Positions 38,301 through 43,109 of a stretch of DNA of 64,000 bases are shown here, piece by piece. The DNA is from Macrostomum hystrix (taxonomy: Eukaryota; Platyhelminthes; Macrostomidae). Numbering within the stretch: the stretch's first letter is position 1; every line of letters starts with the position of its first letter. The notes below the pieces were generated by a model that saw nothing but the letters and a program-made list of their open reading frames with translations, did not search any database and was not told the DNA's origin. Both the position numbers and the translations under genes were made by a program. The stretch lies in NCBI GenBank assembly GCA_950097015.1, contig CATNEN010000003.1:4195501-4259500 (forward strand). Reading direction: 5' to 3'.

Positions 38301-40384
38301 CACGGACTGGAGATTGTCCAGGCCACTGCGGCGGACTGTGGCGAGTATTCGTTTAGAGCCAGCTCTGTCTACGGCGAGGCTGTGGTGACCGTCACCATGG
38401 CACTCACTGGTAAATAGATGAACAAATTTTGCACTGACTTTGTCACAAACTTTAACTACAGATGCTCATACATTATTCCTAACGACAGAAACAATTAAAG
38501 CTTGAAAGTCAGACGGAAATCATTTTGGAAAGCAGACAAAAACCGTATAATATTCTCTACCACAATGCAGCTCCGGGCGCCAGTCCACGGTTCCGCAGCG
38601 GCCCGCTTGACGCCACCGCCATCGAAGGCCAGGCGACTCGCCTGGAGTGCTTTCTTGACCGAAATGCTGGCGCCTGGGATCGGGTGCGCTGGCTGAAGAA
38701 CCGCAACGAGGAGCTCGTCAGCACTGATCGAATCGAGATTCAGGCAGATAAGGAAACTGGACATTGCATGCTTCGGTTCAAGACCACCAAGCCGCAGGAC
38801 TGCGCTGTGTATACCTGCCGAGCGGAGGGCCCACACGGTCTGGATGATGTTGAATGTGCCTTGCGCGTTCGTGCGGTCACTTCGCAACAACAGCCGACGC
38901 CGATGCTGCCGCAGTTGGCGTTGAAGCGATTGCCACAATTTAGCGCCAAACTGAAGGACACCGCCATCGAACTGGAATCGACTTTCAGCCTGGCGTGCTC
39001 AGTGAGCGGCCAGCCACGTCCCATTGTACGCTGGTACCACGCCGGCCGACCAGTCAGCAGCGGTGGCAAGTTTGTTGTAAAGAATGTGGGCGACTTCCAG
39101 GAGCTGCTCGTGCTAAACTGCGGTGCTGCAGAGTTGGGCGAGTACACTGCCGTTGCTTTCAACATGGCCGGAGAGTCGACAAGCACCTGTCGGGTTGTTG
39201 AGGCCGGTAAGTTGTCATTCGGGTCATTTTAGCCTAATTAATTGTTCTCAGTCGGATAAGGAAGCTTATGTGAACCACCCTGGCCTCTTTTCCCGACAGA
39301 GCGGCCTCCGCCAATGGATATCCGCATCCCGAAGTTCACTAAAACTTTGTCGAGTCAAACGGTCGAGCAGGGCCAGACCGTGTGCCTGGTTGCTGAAGCG
39401 ACCGGCCAGCCATCGCCGGCCTTCAAATGGGAGAAGGACGGCCTGGAGTTGCTAGATGACGATCCATTCGTGCCGGCCAGGATACAGGCCGAGTCGCCCG
39501 AGCCTGGCCGGACTTGCCTAACAATCCACGGCGTGACTCGAGCCGACGAGGGCCTCTACCGAGTTCTGGCCTACAACGCATTTGGTCGCACCAAGCATTC
39601 GGCATTCCTCTGGGTGACCGACGACAACTTGTCAGCTGCCAAATGTTTCGTGGCCGCCAGCGCGAATGCCATGTCTGCCGACTCGACTGGGGCTCTGCAG
39701 ATGCCTGCCGCTGGTGGTGACAGCAGCGCTGAGCCGATGCGCGTCGAGCAGCCCCTGCCGCGCATACTGGAGGTTGTCGAAGGCGAGTCGCTAATGCTAG
39801 AGGCGCGCATCTTCGTGGCCGAGGGTCGTGCAATCGCTGTTTGGACGAAGGGCAGCCGGGAGATCACTTACGGACCGCGGCACCGGGTCACTCGTGCTGG
39901 CCTAGCCTACTCTCTGGCCATCGATCGGGTGATGGTCTCGGACAGCGGCTGCTACACTCTCAGCCTGCAGACGGCGGACGACACCTGCCAGACGCAGTGC
40001 AGAGTCGAAGTCAGTCCAAAGCGCAGGGGATCTCGCGCATCCGCTTTACTATCCGCAGCTGCGTCGGCCAGGTCGTCTAGATCGGCTAGCATCGACCAGC
40101 AGTCAACATTTAGCGACGCCACGACCACCGCCGGAATTGGAGACAACCTGAGACGCGAGTCCCTAGACGCGATGATCCAGAAGGAGATGGCCCGTGATCG
40201 ACGACGCGAGTCGCAGATTGCGGCAGCCAGTGCCAGCGGTGGCATGCCAAGCTTCGCTGGGGTCAGCATCTTGGACGACGCCAAGAGTGTCTCCGCTTTC
40301 GTCGACGAAGTAATGGGCTTCGCTATCACTATGGCAACGCTAGATTTGATGGAGGACGCCCAAAGCGATTCTGAAGCATCTTGA
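1..40384 (+). CDS. Titin/twitchin-like giant Ig-Fn3 kinase, whole gene model (5' end outside window)
   Basis: Twenty-four coding segments, listed separately, join by GT-AG introns with matching phases (nearly all phase 1) into 33,489 coding bases, 11,162 residues plus a TGA. No start codon is in the window, so this is the C-terminal part. By eye it holds about 31 Ig and 48 Fn3 domains, two tandem-repeat acidic regions, one protein kinase domain and a basic Ser-rich tail. Ig-Ig-Fn3-kinase-Ig is the hallmark of twitchin, projectin and titin, which sit in the sarcomere, act as springs or scaffolds, and carry a MLCK-like kinase. Long Fn3 runs, PEVK-like parts and size above the usual 7,000-9,000 residues of twitchin point toward an invertebrate titin (TTN-1-like), but orthology is not settled. 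Most Ig/Fn exons are phase 1-1, allowing domain-wise exon skipping. No canonical AATAAA was seen shortly after the stop. Confidence 0.93.
2422..2590 (+). CDS. Titin-like exon 2: second half of Ig domain
   Basis: The acceptor CTGCAG precedes 2422 and joins in phase 0 to the exon ending at 2304. The 56 codons finish the Ig fold with the tyrosine-corner pattern DSGVYKVKVS and a C in the preceding strand. The donor GTAAGT begins at 2591 in phase 1. An Ig split in its middle by a phase-0 intron is unlike the phase-1 domain borders in the rest of the gene. Confidence 0.85.
2591..3194 (+). other. Titin-like intron, nothing recognised
   Basis: AT-rich intron between a GTAAGT donor and a GCAG acceptor. 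I see no gene, RNA or repeat in it. Short open frames here have no domain content. Confidence 0.6.
3195..3233 (+). CDS. Titin-like exon 3: 13-codon linker exon
   Basis: A 39-bp piece bounded by TTGCAG and GTATGA, phase 1 at both ends. It encodes a Lys/Glu/Gln/Pro linker (KEQQPEAPEKVP) that keeps the frame between exons 2 and 4, giving KVP-ELPPEAK at the join. Short K/E/P exons of this kind are typical of PEVK-like regions. It is predicted from sequence alone and could be skipped, because its length is a multiple of three. Confidence 0.55.
3234..4120 (+). other. Titin-like intron, nothing recognised
   Basis: AT-rich intron of 887 bp. A possible 27-bp micro-exon at 3499-3525 was considered and rejected because joining it to exon 4 makes a stop. 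No RNA gene or mobile element is recognised. Confidence 0.5.
4121..4630 (+). CDS. Titin-like exon 4: linker and Ig domain
   Basis: The acceptor AACACAG precedes 4121 and the donor GTAAGA begins at 4631, phase 1-1. About 55 residues of Ser/Pro linker are followed by an Ig domain starting at PSFTQLPPAHVSV, with the core Trp in VVWTFG and the corner motif SGIYCCEVAN. The domain is poorly conserved but has the expected spacing. The 5' join depends on the small exon 3; if that is skipped the phase still fits. Confidence 0.75.
4631..5078 (+). other. Titin-like intron, nothing recognised
   Basis: A 448-bp AT-rich intron with a donor GTAAGA and an acceptor CCTGCAG. Nothing else is seen in it. Confidence 0.55.
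5079..5282 (+). CDS. Titin-like exon 5: acidic PEVK-like linker
   Basis: A 204-bp phase 1-1 exon between CTGCAG and GTGAGC. It encodes a Glu/Asp/Ala/Pro-rich segment with a loosely repeated pattern (DVSAKQAPREEA, DADTKEAPDD, DIEAEEAPEL), that is an acidic run followed by an AP dipeptide about every 16-18 residues. There is no globular domain. It is probably a flexible spring or linker segment and can be skipped in frame. Confidence 0.65.
5283..5797 (+). other. Titin-like intron, nothing recognised
   Basis: A 515-bp intron. The stretch 5419-5441 is nearly the same as 63060-63082 (one mismatch in 23 bases), which may be a relic of a dispersed repeat. Nothing else is seen. Confidence 0.5.
5798..6376 (+). 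CDS. Titin-like exon 6: acidic linker and Ig domain
   Basis: The acceptor CTGAAG precedes 5798 and the donor GTGAAA begins at 6377, phase 1-1. About 90 acidic residues (Glu/Ala/Ser) lead into an Ig domain starting LAPVILQGLKPQTVIEG, with core Trp in VTWLKDG and a corner-like DIAEYSVSLS. The Cys usually found in the two core strands is absent, as is common in intracellular I-set domains. Confidence 0.8.
6467..6614 (+). CDS. Titin-like exon 7: first half of an Ig domain
   Basis: The acceptor TTGACAG precedes 6467 (phase 1) and the donor GTAATC begins at 6615 (phase 2). It encodes the N-terminal half of an I-set Ig: PAKFTDTLASKTVQLNEK, then the core Trp in IVWTFDS. The second half is in exon 8. 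Confidence 0.85.
6731..7182 (+). CDS. Titin-like exon 8: second half of an Ig and one full Ig
   Basis: The acceptor CATCACAG precedes 6731 (phase 2) and the donor GTAAGT begins at 7183 (phase 1). It completes the Ig begun in exon 7 (GNFSATVSNKAGKDS) and encodes a second I-set domain beginning LAPSFTKPLQKPTSGAK, with Cys in LSCEFDG, the core Trp in INWYVSG and the partner Cys in VTCVARNRKG. Confidence 0.88.
7183..9221 (+). other. Titin-like intron (2.0 kb) with one inverted repeat
   Basis: The largest intron of the gene, AT-rich. It contains a perfect 15-bp inverted repeat, CATTATTCTATGGCC at 7460-7474 and its complement at 7587-7601, which may mark a small palindromic element. No gene or RNA is recognised in the rest. 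Confidence 0.55.
7460..7601. repeat. 15-bp inverted repeat, possible MITE-like element
   Basis: CATTATTCTATGGCC at 7460-7474 and its exact reverse complement at 7587-7601 enclose 112 bp. The CTATGGCC end resembles the CTATGGCC motif in the hairpin units near 50.4-51.1 kb. No target duplication is clear. Confidence 0.4.
9222..12950 (+). CDS. Titin-like exon 9: long low-complexity region with 16-residue repeats
   Basis: A single 3,729-bp phase 1-1 exon between CTGACAG and GTGAGA. There is no Ig or Fn3 domain. The first 680 residues are Glu/Gln/Ser/Ala-rich. About 23 copies of a 16-residue Lys/Pro/Glu/Ala unit follow (roughly residues 683-1045), and then more acidic sequence with recurring phrases like LTPE and AEQE. 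The mix of Pro, Glu, Val and Lys and lack of fold suggest a PEVK-like spring; this is inference. Short internal in-frame starts are not used. Confidence 0.85.
11270..12358 (+). repeat. Coding tandem repeat, 48-bp unit, about 22.7 copies
   Basis: The 48-bp unit encodes EAAKPLKPSEKPAAEQ. Twenty-three copies run head to tail, the last cut short at SEK-LIYTD. Copies are almost identical in DNA; the visible variants are KPL/KSL, PSEK/LSEK, EKPA/EKSA and single silent changes (AAG/AAA, GCT/GCG). Such uniformity points to recent expansion or conversion. Because the unit length is a multiple of three and lacks antisense stops, several frames stay open on both strands. Confidence 0.98.
13039..13308 (+). 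CDS. Titin-like exon 10: Ig domain
   Basis: The acceptor ATTTTAG precedes 13039 and the donor GTAAAG begins at 13309, phase 1-1, one Ig per exon. The domain begins DTVVLLEDLKNQAVKVTKQ, with Trp in HHWLKDD and the corner DAAEYALVLN. It is the first Ig of an Ig-Ig pair completed by exon 11. Confidence 0.85.
13309..13624 (+). other. Titin-like intron, nothing recognised
   Basis: A 316-bp AT-rich intron, GTAAAG donor and TTTTCAG acceptor. Nothing else is seen. Confidence 0.6.
13625..17638 (+). CDS. Titin-like exon 11: Ig + Fn3-Fn3-Ig-Ig super-repeats
   Basis: A 4,014-bp phase 1-1 exon of about 1,338 residues. Domain order is Ig, then three rounds of Fn3-Fn3-Ig-Ig, then Fn3. Fn3 domains show the start pattern DKPGPP, the Trp of the B strand (LVWDKP, VTWNEP, LAWNEP) and the Tyr corner YVFRIAA. 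Ig domains come in two types: a GTPLEFIKPL type and a KPELRLSD type with PKPTVTWKWNGKSLPD. The period is 381 residues. Two consecutive rounds share a 578-bp stretch that is nearly identical. Confidence 0.95.
14478..15055 (+). repeat. 578-bp coding duplication, copy 1
   Basis: Covers the end of an Fn3 and an Ig-Ig pair. It matches 15621-16198 at a constant offset of 1143 bp with only a few differences seen (ATG/AAG in the VDNKM region, AAGGTG/AAAGTG). Identity drops sharply on both sides. Confidence 0.93.
15621..16198 (+). repeat. 578-bp coding duplication, copy 2
   Basis: Partner of 14478-15055. Before it the Fn3 sequences differ moderately; after it, copy 1 continues CTCGATAAGCCC and this copy TTGGAAAAGCCG. 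Confidence 0.93.
17639..18005 (+). other. Titin-like intron containing a SINE
   Basis: Donor GTAAGT and acceptor TTTTCAG. Most of its length is the tRNA-derived SINE listed separately. Confidence 0.8.
17701..17930 (+). mobile_element. tRNA-derived SINE, copy 1
   Basis: The head folds like a tRNA. Bases 17701-17707 (TGGGGTT) can pair with 17765-17771 (GATTCCA) as an acceptor stem; box A is TAGCCTAATGGATAGAGCG and box B is GGGTTCGATTCCC. The anticodon loop would be CTAGCCA, with C where a purine is normal, and the D and T stems are weak, so it is not a working tRNA gene. The body ends with AGTCCATGGACTGAACAG. Copies 2 and 3 share this head and tail. The 3' limit is approximate. Confidence 0.75.
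18006..18599 (+). CDS. Titin-like exon 12: two Fn3 domains
   Basis: The acceptor TTTTCAG precedes 18006 and the donor GTGAGT begins at 18600, phase 1-1. Two Fn3 domains: VPGAPQSPQV...VTWKPPAEDGG and GPEAPAKLKAP...VSWSPP, each with the Tyr-corner pattern YLFRVAAENKAG or YNFRVCAENTVG. Confidence 0.93.
18709..18984 (+). CDS. Titin-like exon 13: Ig domain
   Basis: The acceptor TTTTTCAG precedes 18709 and the donor GTAAGT begins at 18985, phase 1-1. One Ig: DAPLQIIVPLKNCHIVELL, Cys in FSCEVS, Trp in FTWLKDVKKLPD and the corner DIGEYKFSAED. Confidence 0.9.
19074..21884 (+). CDS. Titin-like exon 14: Ig, Fn3x3, Ig-Ig, Fn3, Ig, Fn3, part of Fn3
   Basis: A 2,811-bp phase 1-1 exon between TTTCCAG and GTACGC. 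Order: Ig (to about 19355), three Fn3 (19360-20250), Ig-Ig (20255-20805), Fn3, Ig (21100-21385), Fn3, and an Fn3 that continues into exon 15. Fn3 starts are DKPLPPENF, VPGPPIDLEA, KPPAAPGKPEV, DKPTPPQKLL, APSAPKNVAA and PPSAPRNLQV, most followed by W.(A)PxxDGG. Confidence 0.93.
22011..22391 (+). CDS. Titin-like exon 15: end of Fn3 and one Fn3
   Basis: The acceptor AAAACAG precedes 22011 and the donor GTGAGA begins at 22392, phase 1-1. It ends the Fn3 begun in exon 14 (LRAVAENEAGVSEPS) and adds a complete Fn3 from EPGPPGKPIVKA, with Trp in VAWKTP. Confidence 0.9.
22576..31869 (+). CDS. Titin-like exon 16: 9.3-kb exon, Ig/Fn3 array, Fn3 run and Ser/Arg-rich insert
   Basis: An uninterrupted 9,294-bp exon, phase 1-1, between TTTTCAG and GTAAGT. 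Domain order by rough position: Ig-Ig (22578-23130), Fn3x3 (23135-24030), Ig-Ig (24040-24610), Fn3-Fn3 (24610-25205), a charged helical linker with LARQRREQIYG and five Glu (25206-25350), Ig (25355-25630), ten Fn3 in a row (25635-28640), a non-modular Ser/Arg/Tyr/Pro-rich stretch (28641-30340), and five more Fn3 (30345-31850). The Fn3 domains after 25.6 kb start with a PxxPxGPL pattern. The insert holds three copies of a short aromatic motif. Confidence 0.95.
28641..30340 (+). other. Non-modular insert in exon 16 with three short aromatic motifs
   Basis: About 565 residues with no Ig or Fn3 signature lie between two Fn3 runs. Near its start there are three related motifs: ILPYSGTAFFSG (about 28760), WLPFSQSEYYSS (about 28850) and VLHYTGQEYFTG (about 29017). 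The last two are followed by S.FD. The rest is rich in Arg, Ser, Glu and Pro (RRSFSPSPRHPALRDSMSP) and probably disordered. Its binding role is unknown. Confidence 0.75.
31955..35434 (+). CDS. Titin-like exon 17: eleven Fn3 domains in a row
   Basis: A 3,480-bp phase 1-1 exon between TATTTTAG and GTACGT. A basic linker (RRKRLSSLERS) leads into about eleven Fn3 domains. Starts include LPPGPIGPLSL, VPEAPRSLSA, PPSVPRGPLSV, APEPPFAFHV, LPASPVGPLVF and APPAPPADFSA, with B-strand Trp in LEWRNP, LKWKQPP, LYWKPPTDDGG and others. Several are diverged (VPRIRTKF, TQMRPPYNTE). Together with exon 16 the run before the kinase block counts about 26 Fn3 domains without an Ig. Confidence 0.93.
35518..35808 (+). 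CDS. Titin-like exon 18: Ig domain before the kinase
   Basis: The acceptor ATTACAG precedes 35518 and the donor GTAAGT begins at 35809, phase 1-1. One I-set Ig: VMEGATLDLKVKAEGQPKP, Trp in VRWFKNYREL, corner DKGVIECRIS. Ig-Ig-Fn3-kinase is the standard block of twitchin/titin kinases, and this is its first Ig. Confidence 0.93.
35904..36795 (+). CDS. Titin-like exon 19: Ig, Fn3 and kinase N-lobe
   Basis: The acceptor AATTAAG precedes 35904 (phase 1) and the donor GTGAGT begins at 36796 (phase 2). It encodes an Ig (VIRATVAGTPQPKIQWFKGD), an Fn3 (DAPGVPKTPIRVYQHE...LTVEWSPSS) and the kinase N-lobe: the Gly-rich loop LGRGGFGIV, the ATP-binding Lys in WAGKFIPK, and the helix C Glu in VQREIDTM. 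All key N-lobe residues are present. This is the MLCK/titin-family fold. Confidence 0.95.
36884..37025 (+). CDS. Titin-like exon 20: kinase hinge and catalytic loop start
   Basis: The acceptor CTTTGCAG precedes 36884 (phase 2) and the donor GTGCGG begins at 37026 (phase 0). It encodes FIAGGDLFDKYVE (hinge and helix D) to the catalytic loop YVHMDIK, cut just before PEN. HMD replaces the HRD triad, so the catalytic Asp is kept but the Arg is Met, in line with the lack of Arg in related kinases (HLD, HFD). Confidence 0.93.
37110..37974 (+). CDS. Titin-like exon 21: kinase C-lobe, regulatory tail, Ig
   Basis: The acceptor ATTTTAG precedes 37110 (phase 0) and the donor GTAAGT begins at 37975 (phase 1). 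It opens with PENVMF, then the metal-binding LIDFG, the activation segment ending SPEMV, TDMWALGVLCHIML and the C-lobe end NHPWL. A basic helical stretch with RRFRETVLPIGRL follows, in the place of the autoinhibitory regulatory tail of twitchin/titin. An Ig follows from about 37690 (RILDQLRSVTQSLG, Trp in AVWMLND). The kinase looks catalytically competent except for HMD. Confidence 0.94.
38086..38409 (+). CDS. Titin-like exon 22: post-kinase Ig
   Basis: The acceptor TTACAG precedes 38086 and the donor GTAAAT begins at 38410, phase 1-1. One Ig: LAPVIQLPPLSQLVVPG, Trp in VRWCHDGRPLE, corner DCGEYSFRASS. Confidence 0.92.
38571..39206 (+). CDS. Titin-like exon 23: two post-kinase Ig domains
   Basis: The acceptor CAATGCAG precedes 38571 and the donor GTAAGT begins at 39207, phase 1-1. 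First Ig: PRFRSGPLDATAIEGQ, Cys in LECFLD, Trp in VRWLKNR, Cys in VYTCRAEG. Second Ig: LPQFSAKLKDTAIELE, Cys in LACSVSG, Trp in VRWYHAGRPV. Confidence 0.93.
39300..40384 (+). CDS. Titin-like last exon 24: two Ig domains and basic Ser-rich tail
   Basis: The acceptor CCGACAG precedes 39300 (phase 1) and the stop TGA is at 40382-40384. First Ig: IRIPKFTKTLSSQTVEQG, Trp in FKWEKDGLELL, corner DEGLYRVLAYN. Second Ig: PLPRILEVVEGESL, Trp in AVWTKGS, corner DSGCYTLSLQ. The last 120 residues are an Arg/Ser/Ala-rich tail (KRRGSRASALLSAAA) that ends in an acidic stretch and has no fold that I recognise. With these, six Ig follow the kinase; twitchin has five. Confidence 0.93.
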
Positions 40385-41577
40385 ATTAAGTGACCCATTT
40401 TGACTACTGTCTTCATAAAAGTTTTTGTCTTTCATTTGGCTGCAACGGAGCCCTCGTCTCTTAAAGTACAGATTTATTCAGGCAGAACTGAAAACAACTA
40501 AATTTGCTCGCTGAGTTTTCTAGACAAAGAACACAAATAGTGTGGAGTGGCCTCCGTTGCACCATAATTATTTAACGTTTGCATATTAATCCCATGCAAA
40601 TGGGACCTATTTTTTTATGCCGGACAAAACGAATCTCAACACTTCTCCGTACATCGACTGCCAAAACTCTCGCCTTAAATAACATTTGTTTCTTCAACTT
40701 CAAAAGAGGCTTTCGAAAAAGTAATGTTGTATTTCTGAGCTGAAAATGACGCTATAGAAAGTGTAACTATTGTTAGAATAGTCTTGAAATTACTCGTTAA
40801 TAACTGGCCTTTATAGTTGAATGAACAACTGAAACTTGCGCATCACAAAGCGCAGCGCCTGCGTTGTCTTTTTTGGTCTATGACACTTTCTTTATACAAT
40901 TGTCGTTCCACTTTTTCGGCCTCCAAAACAGAACTTTACTTTGTAGAATTTGATCTGGACTTTCGAATTTAACGCATAGAATGACACGCAGTGAAATACT
41001 TAATAGCTGATTCTCTGTTACTCTCGTCAGAATAGGGATGGGGTTGTTGTTAGAGTGTACAACTAGAGCCCTATTCGAAGTTTTCAATTTTCGTTAATTA
41101 ATTTTTTCAAGCGTGCATCTTCGAAACTGATGAATTTGTCCAATTTTTTTCAATCAGAACATTTCTAAAGACTTATGTCCAACAACACGAGGTCAAAAAG
41201 CCTTCAAAGCTTAATTTGCCTTAACAAAACTGACCCAACTCGAAAATTGACTAACCGTACTAACGTCCAAAGAATGTCACATTTGCAGTGTCCAACAAAA
41301 GCTGCACTTAAAACACTTCAGCCGATTATGTCACAAAAAACTGATTAAAGTTAAGATTTCGTGCGTCGCTCTTTTCTTGTTTAACCTTAATTACTCCCGC
41401 ATGCAAATCAATTATCTCACTTAATCTCATAATTACTGTACGCACACTACCTTTAGATGTTTGTAAAACAATGGTAGATTAATACTGCTCAATCTGTGAA
41501 AATGTGACTAATATTTATAAAATGTAAACAAAAGCTACTGGAACTATTGTTTACTACAAATTTAAAATTGCTAATTC
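40385..41577. other. Intergenic, 3' flank of titin-like gene
   Basis: AT-rich sequence after the stop, presumably including the 3' UTR. I see no AATAAA close to the stop; variant signals such as ATAAAA near 40414 cannot be judged. No gene, RNA or repeat is recognised. Confidence 0.5.
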
Positions 41578-41582
41578 GTGAC

Positions 41583-41765
41583 TTGTAGGCTAGAGCGTCG
41601 AACTCACTAATGACTTGAAGGTCGGGGTTCGATTCTCGACTTCGTTGAAATAATAATTCTCCGTTAAGCAGACACTTTATTACACCAGTTCACCGAGCTG
41701 TTTTATGGGTACCAGCTGTGGTAATTGAGGTTGAAGTCCATGGACTGAAAAGCCGAACGGATTAA
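41583..41765 (+). mobile_element. tRNA-derived SINE, copy 2
   Basis: A shorter, decayed copy of the family at 17701. Box A is partly deleted (TAGGCTAGAGCG), box B is GGGGTTCGATTCTCG, and the body ends in AGTCCATGGACTGAAAAGCCG. In the body GGGTACCAGCTGTGGTAAT matches the GGGTGCCAGC region of copy 3. Confidence 0.7.
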
Positions 41766-43066
41766 AAAGAGATACAAGCGTAATAGGAATCTGAAAAAAA
41801 GTCGCTAACACTGATTGAGCAGTCGCTGCATGCCTTTTGAATTCAAGTTTTTATAATTGGTAAAATTCATGGTAAAAGTTTGTTTTAAAAGACGGACAGA
41901 CGTTATCCAGTTCAGACTTTTCACATAGGACACATTTGCCAGTTTCAATTTGTAGCGATCATGATTTTCAAAGAGTTTTAAATTATAGTTTGGCCCATTC
42001 GGCACCATAGCTAGTCATTTGTTATAGGACACGTTTTTTCACAATTTTTGGCTCCATGAGAAACGTGTCTCTGACAAAGGACAGCGTGATGTGTCTAATG
42101 AGGCTGTTAGTGCATAGTTTTGAAATACTTGACTTGAAACAATTTATTAGACAGAACCTCTAGACACTCCGGCATCCACAGGTCTGCTGTGCGGAAACGT
42201 GGTCTTGCCGTGTGAACCCTCCGAGCTGGATTTAACTGATCTGTCCACAACAATAACCTTTTTTAATCGCCCCACTACCCGTAGCATTATGCGTACACAA
42301 TCCCTGATCATGTTTATGTTAAGGCTTCATTTTGTCAAGGCAAAGAACTAGTAAATAAGATTTTACTATTGTGTTTCGTTAAAGGCCTTTAGCTAATGAG
42401 TTTCCGCTATTCTGGTAGTCACAAACTAGAAGAAATAAAAACTGATATAACCAGCAATATTCTTCCCGCATTCTAAACTTGCCATAAAACACCGGCTAGT
42501 GTTTTAGATATTTTCATTTTTTATATTGTTAATTTAAGCAAAAAACTTATTATGGAAAAATGAAATAAGGAAAGTATATTGTTATACTCGGTTTTGTCCA
42601 CTAAATTATTCTTAAAAAATCAGGAAACAGCGAGTGCAGTAAAACAATTAGCTTATAGTGAAATGATTCGAGTACAAAGTTACAGTTGTATATGACACGT
42701 GTACTTAAAAAGCTGCAGCACATAATTTGGGTAAGCGTCGTAGTAAAAAAACTTTTATTCTGCACACATGCAGCGTAAGAAGTAACAAAATTTTGGCCAT
42801 TTTTGGTCAACAAAACGGTGGCATTAAAAGAAAAAAAAGTAAGTGTTTATAACTTTTCGAACAAAAGTTTCAAGGCTTTGTAAAATACTACAGAAACTAC
42901 AGAAACTACTACAGAGCTACTTCAGGTCAAACAAAAAATAGTGTAGTTAAATAAGTATACATTGGTTCTACGAATCATTCTACGCTCGTTATTGATTTTA
43001 ACAACATTGATACCCGATAAGGCAAACTATGGAAGATATAATTTCTCAATAATTTGTCAAAGTTAG
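41766..43066. other. Intergenic, nothing recognised
   Basis: AT-rich sequence between the SINE and the first SNTX-like gene. Open frames here are short and lack known motifs. Confidence 0.5.
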
Positions 43067-43072
43067 TTTAAT
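43067..43072 (-). promoter_or_regulatory. Possible poly(A) signal of SNTX-like gene 1
   Basis: ATTAAA on the minus strand, 38 bases beyond the stop at 43110. It is the commonest variant signal, but the site is a guess without transcript data. Confidence 0.35.
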
Positions 43073-43109
43073 GCACTTAAAAGAATCTCTGATTTCTGAT
43101 TTGTTTGAC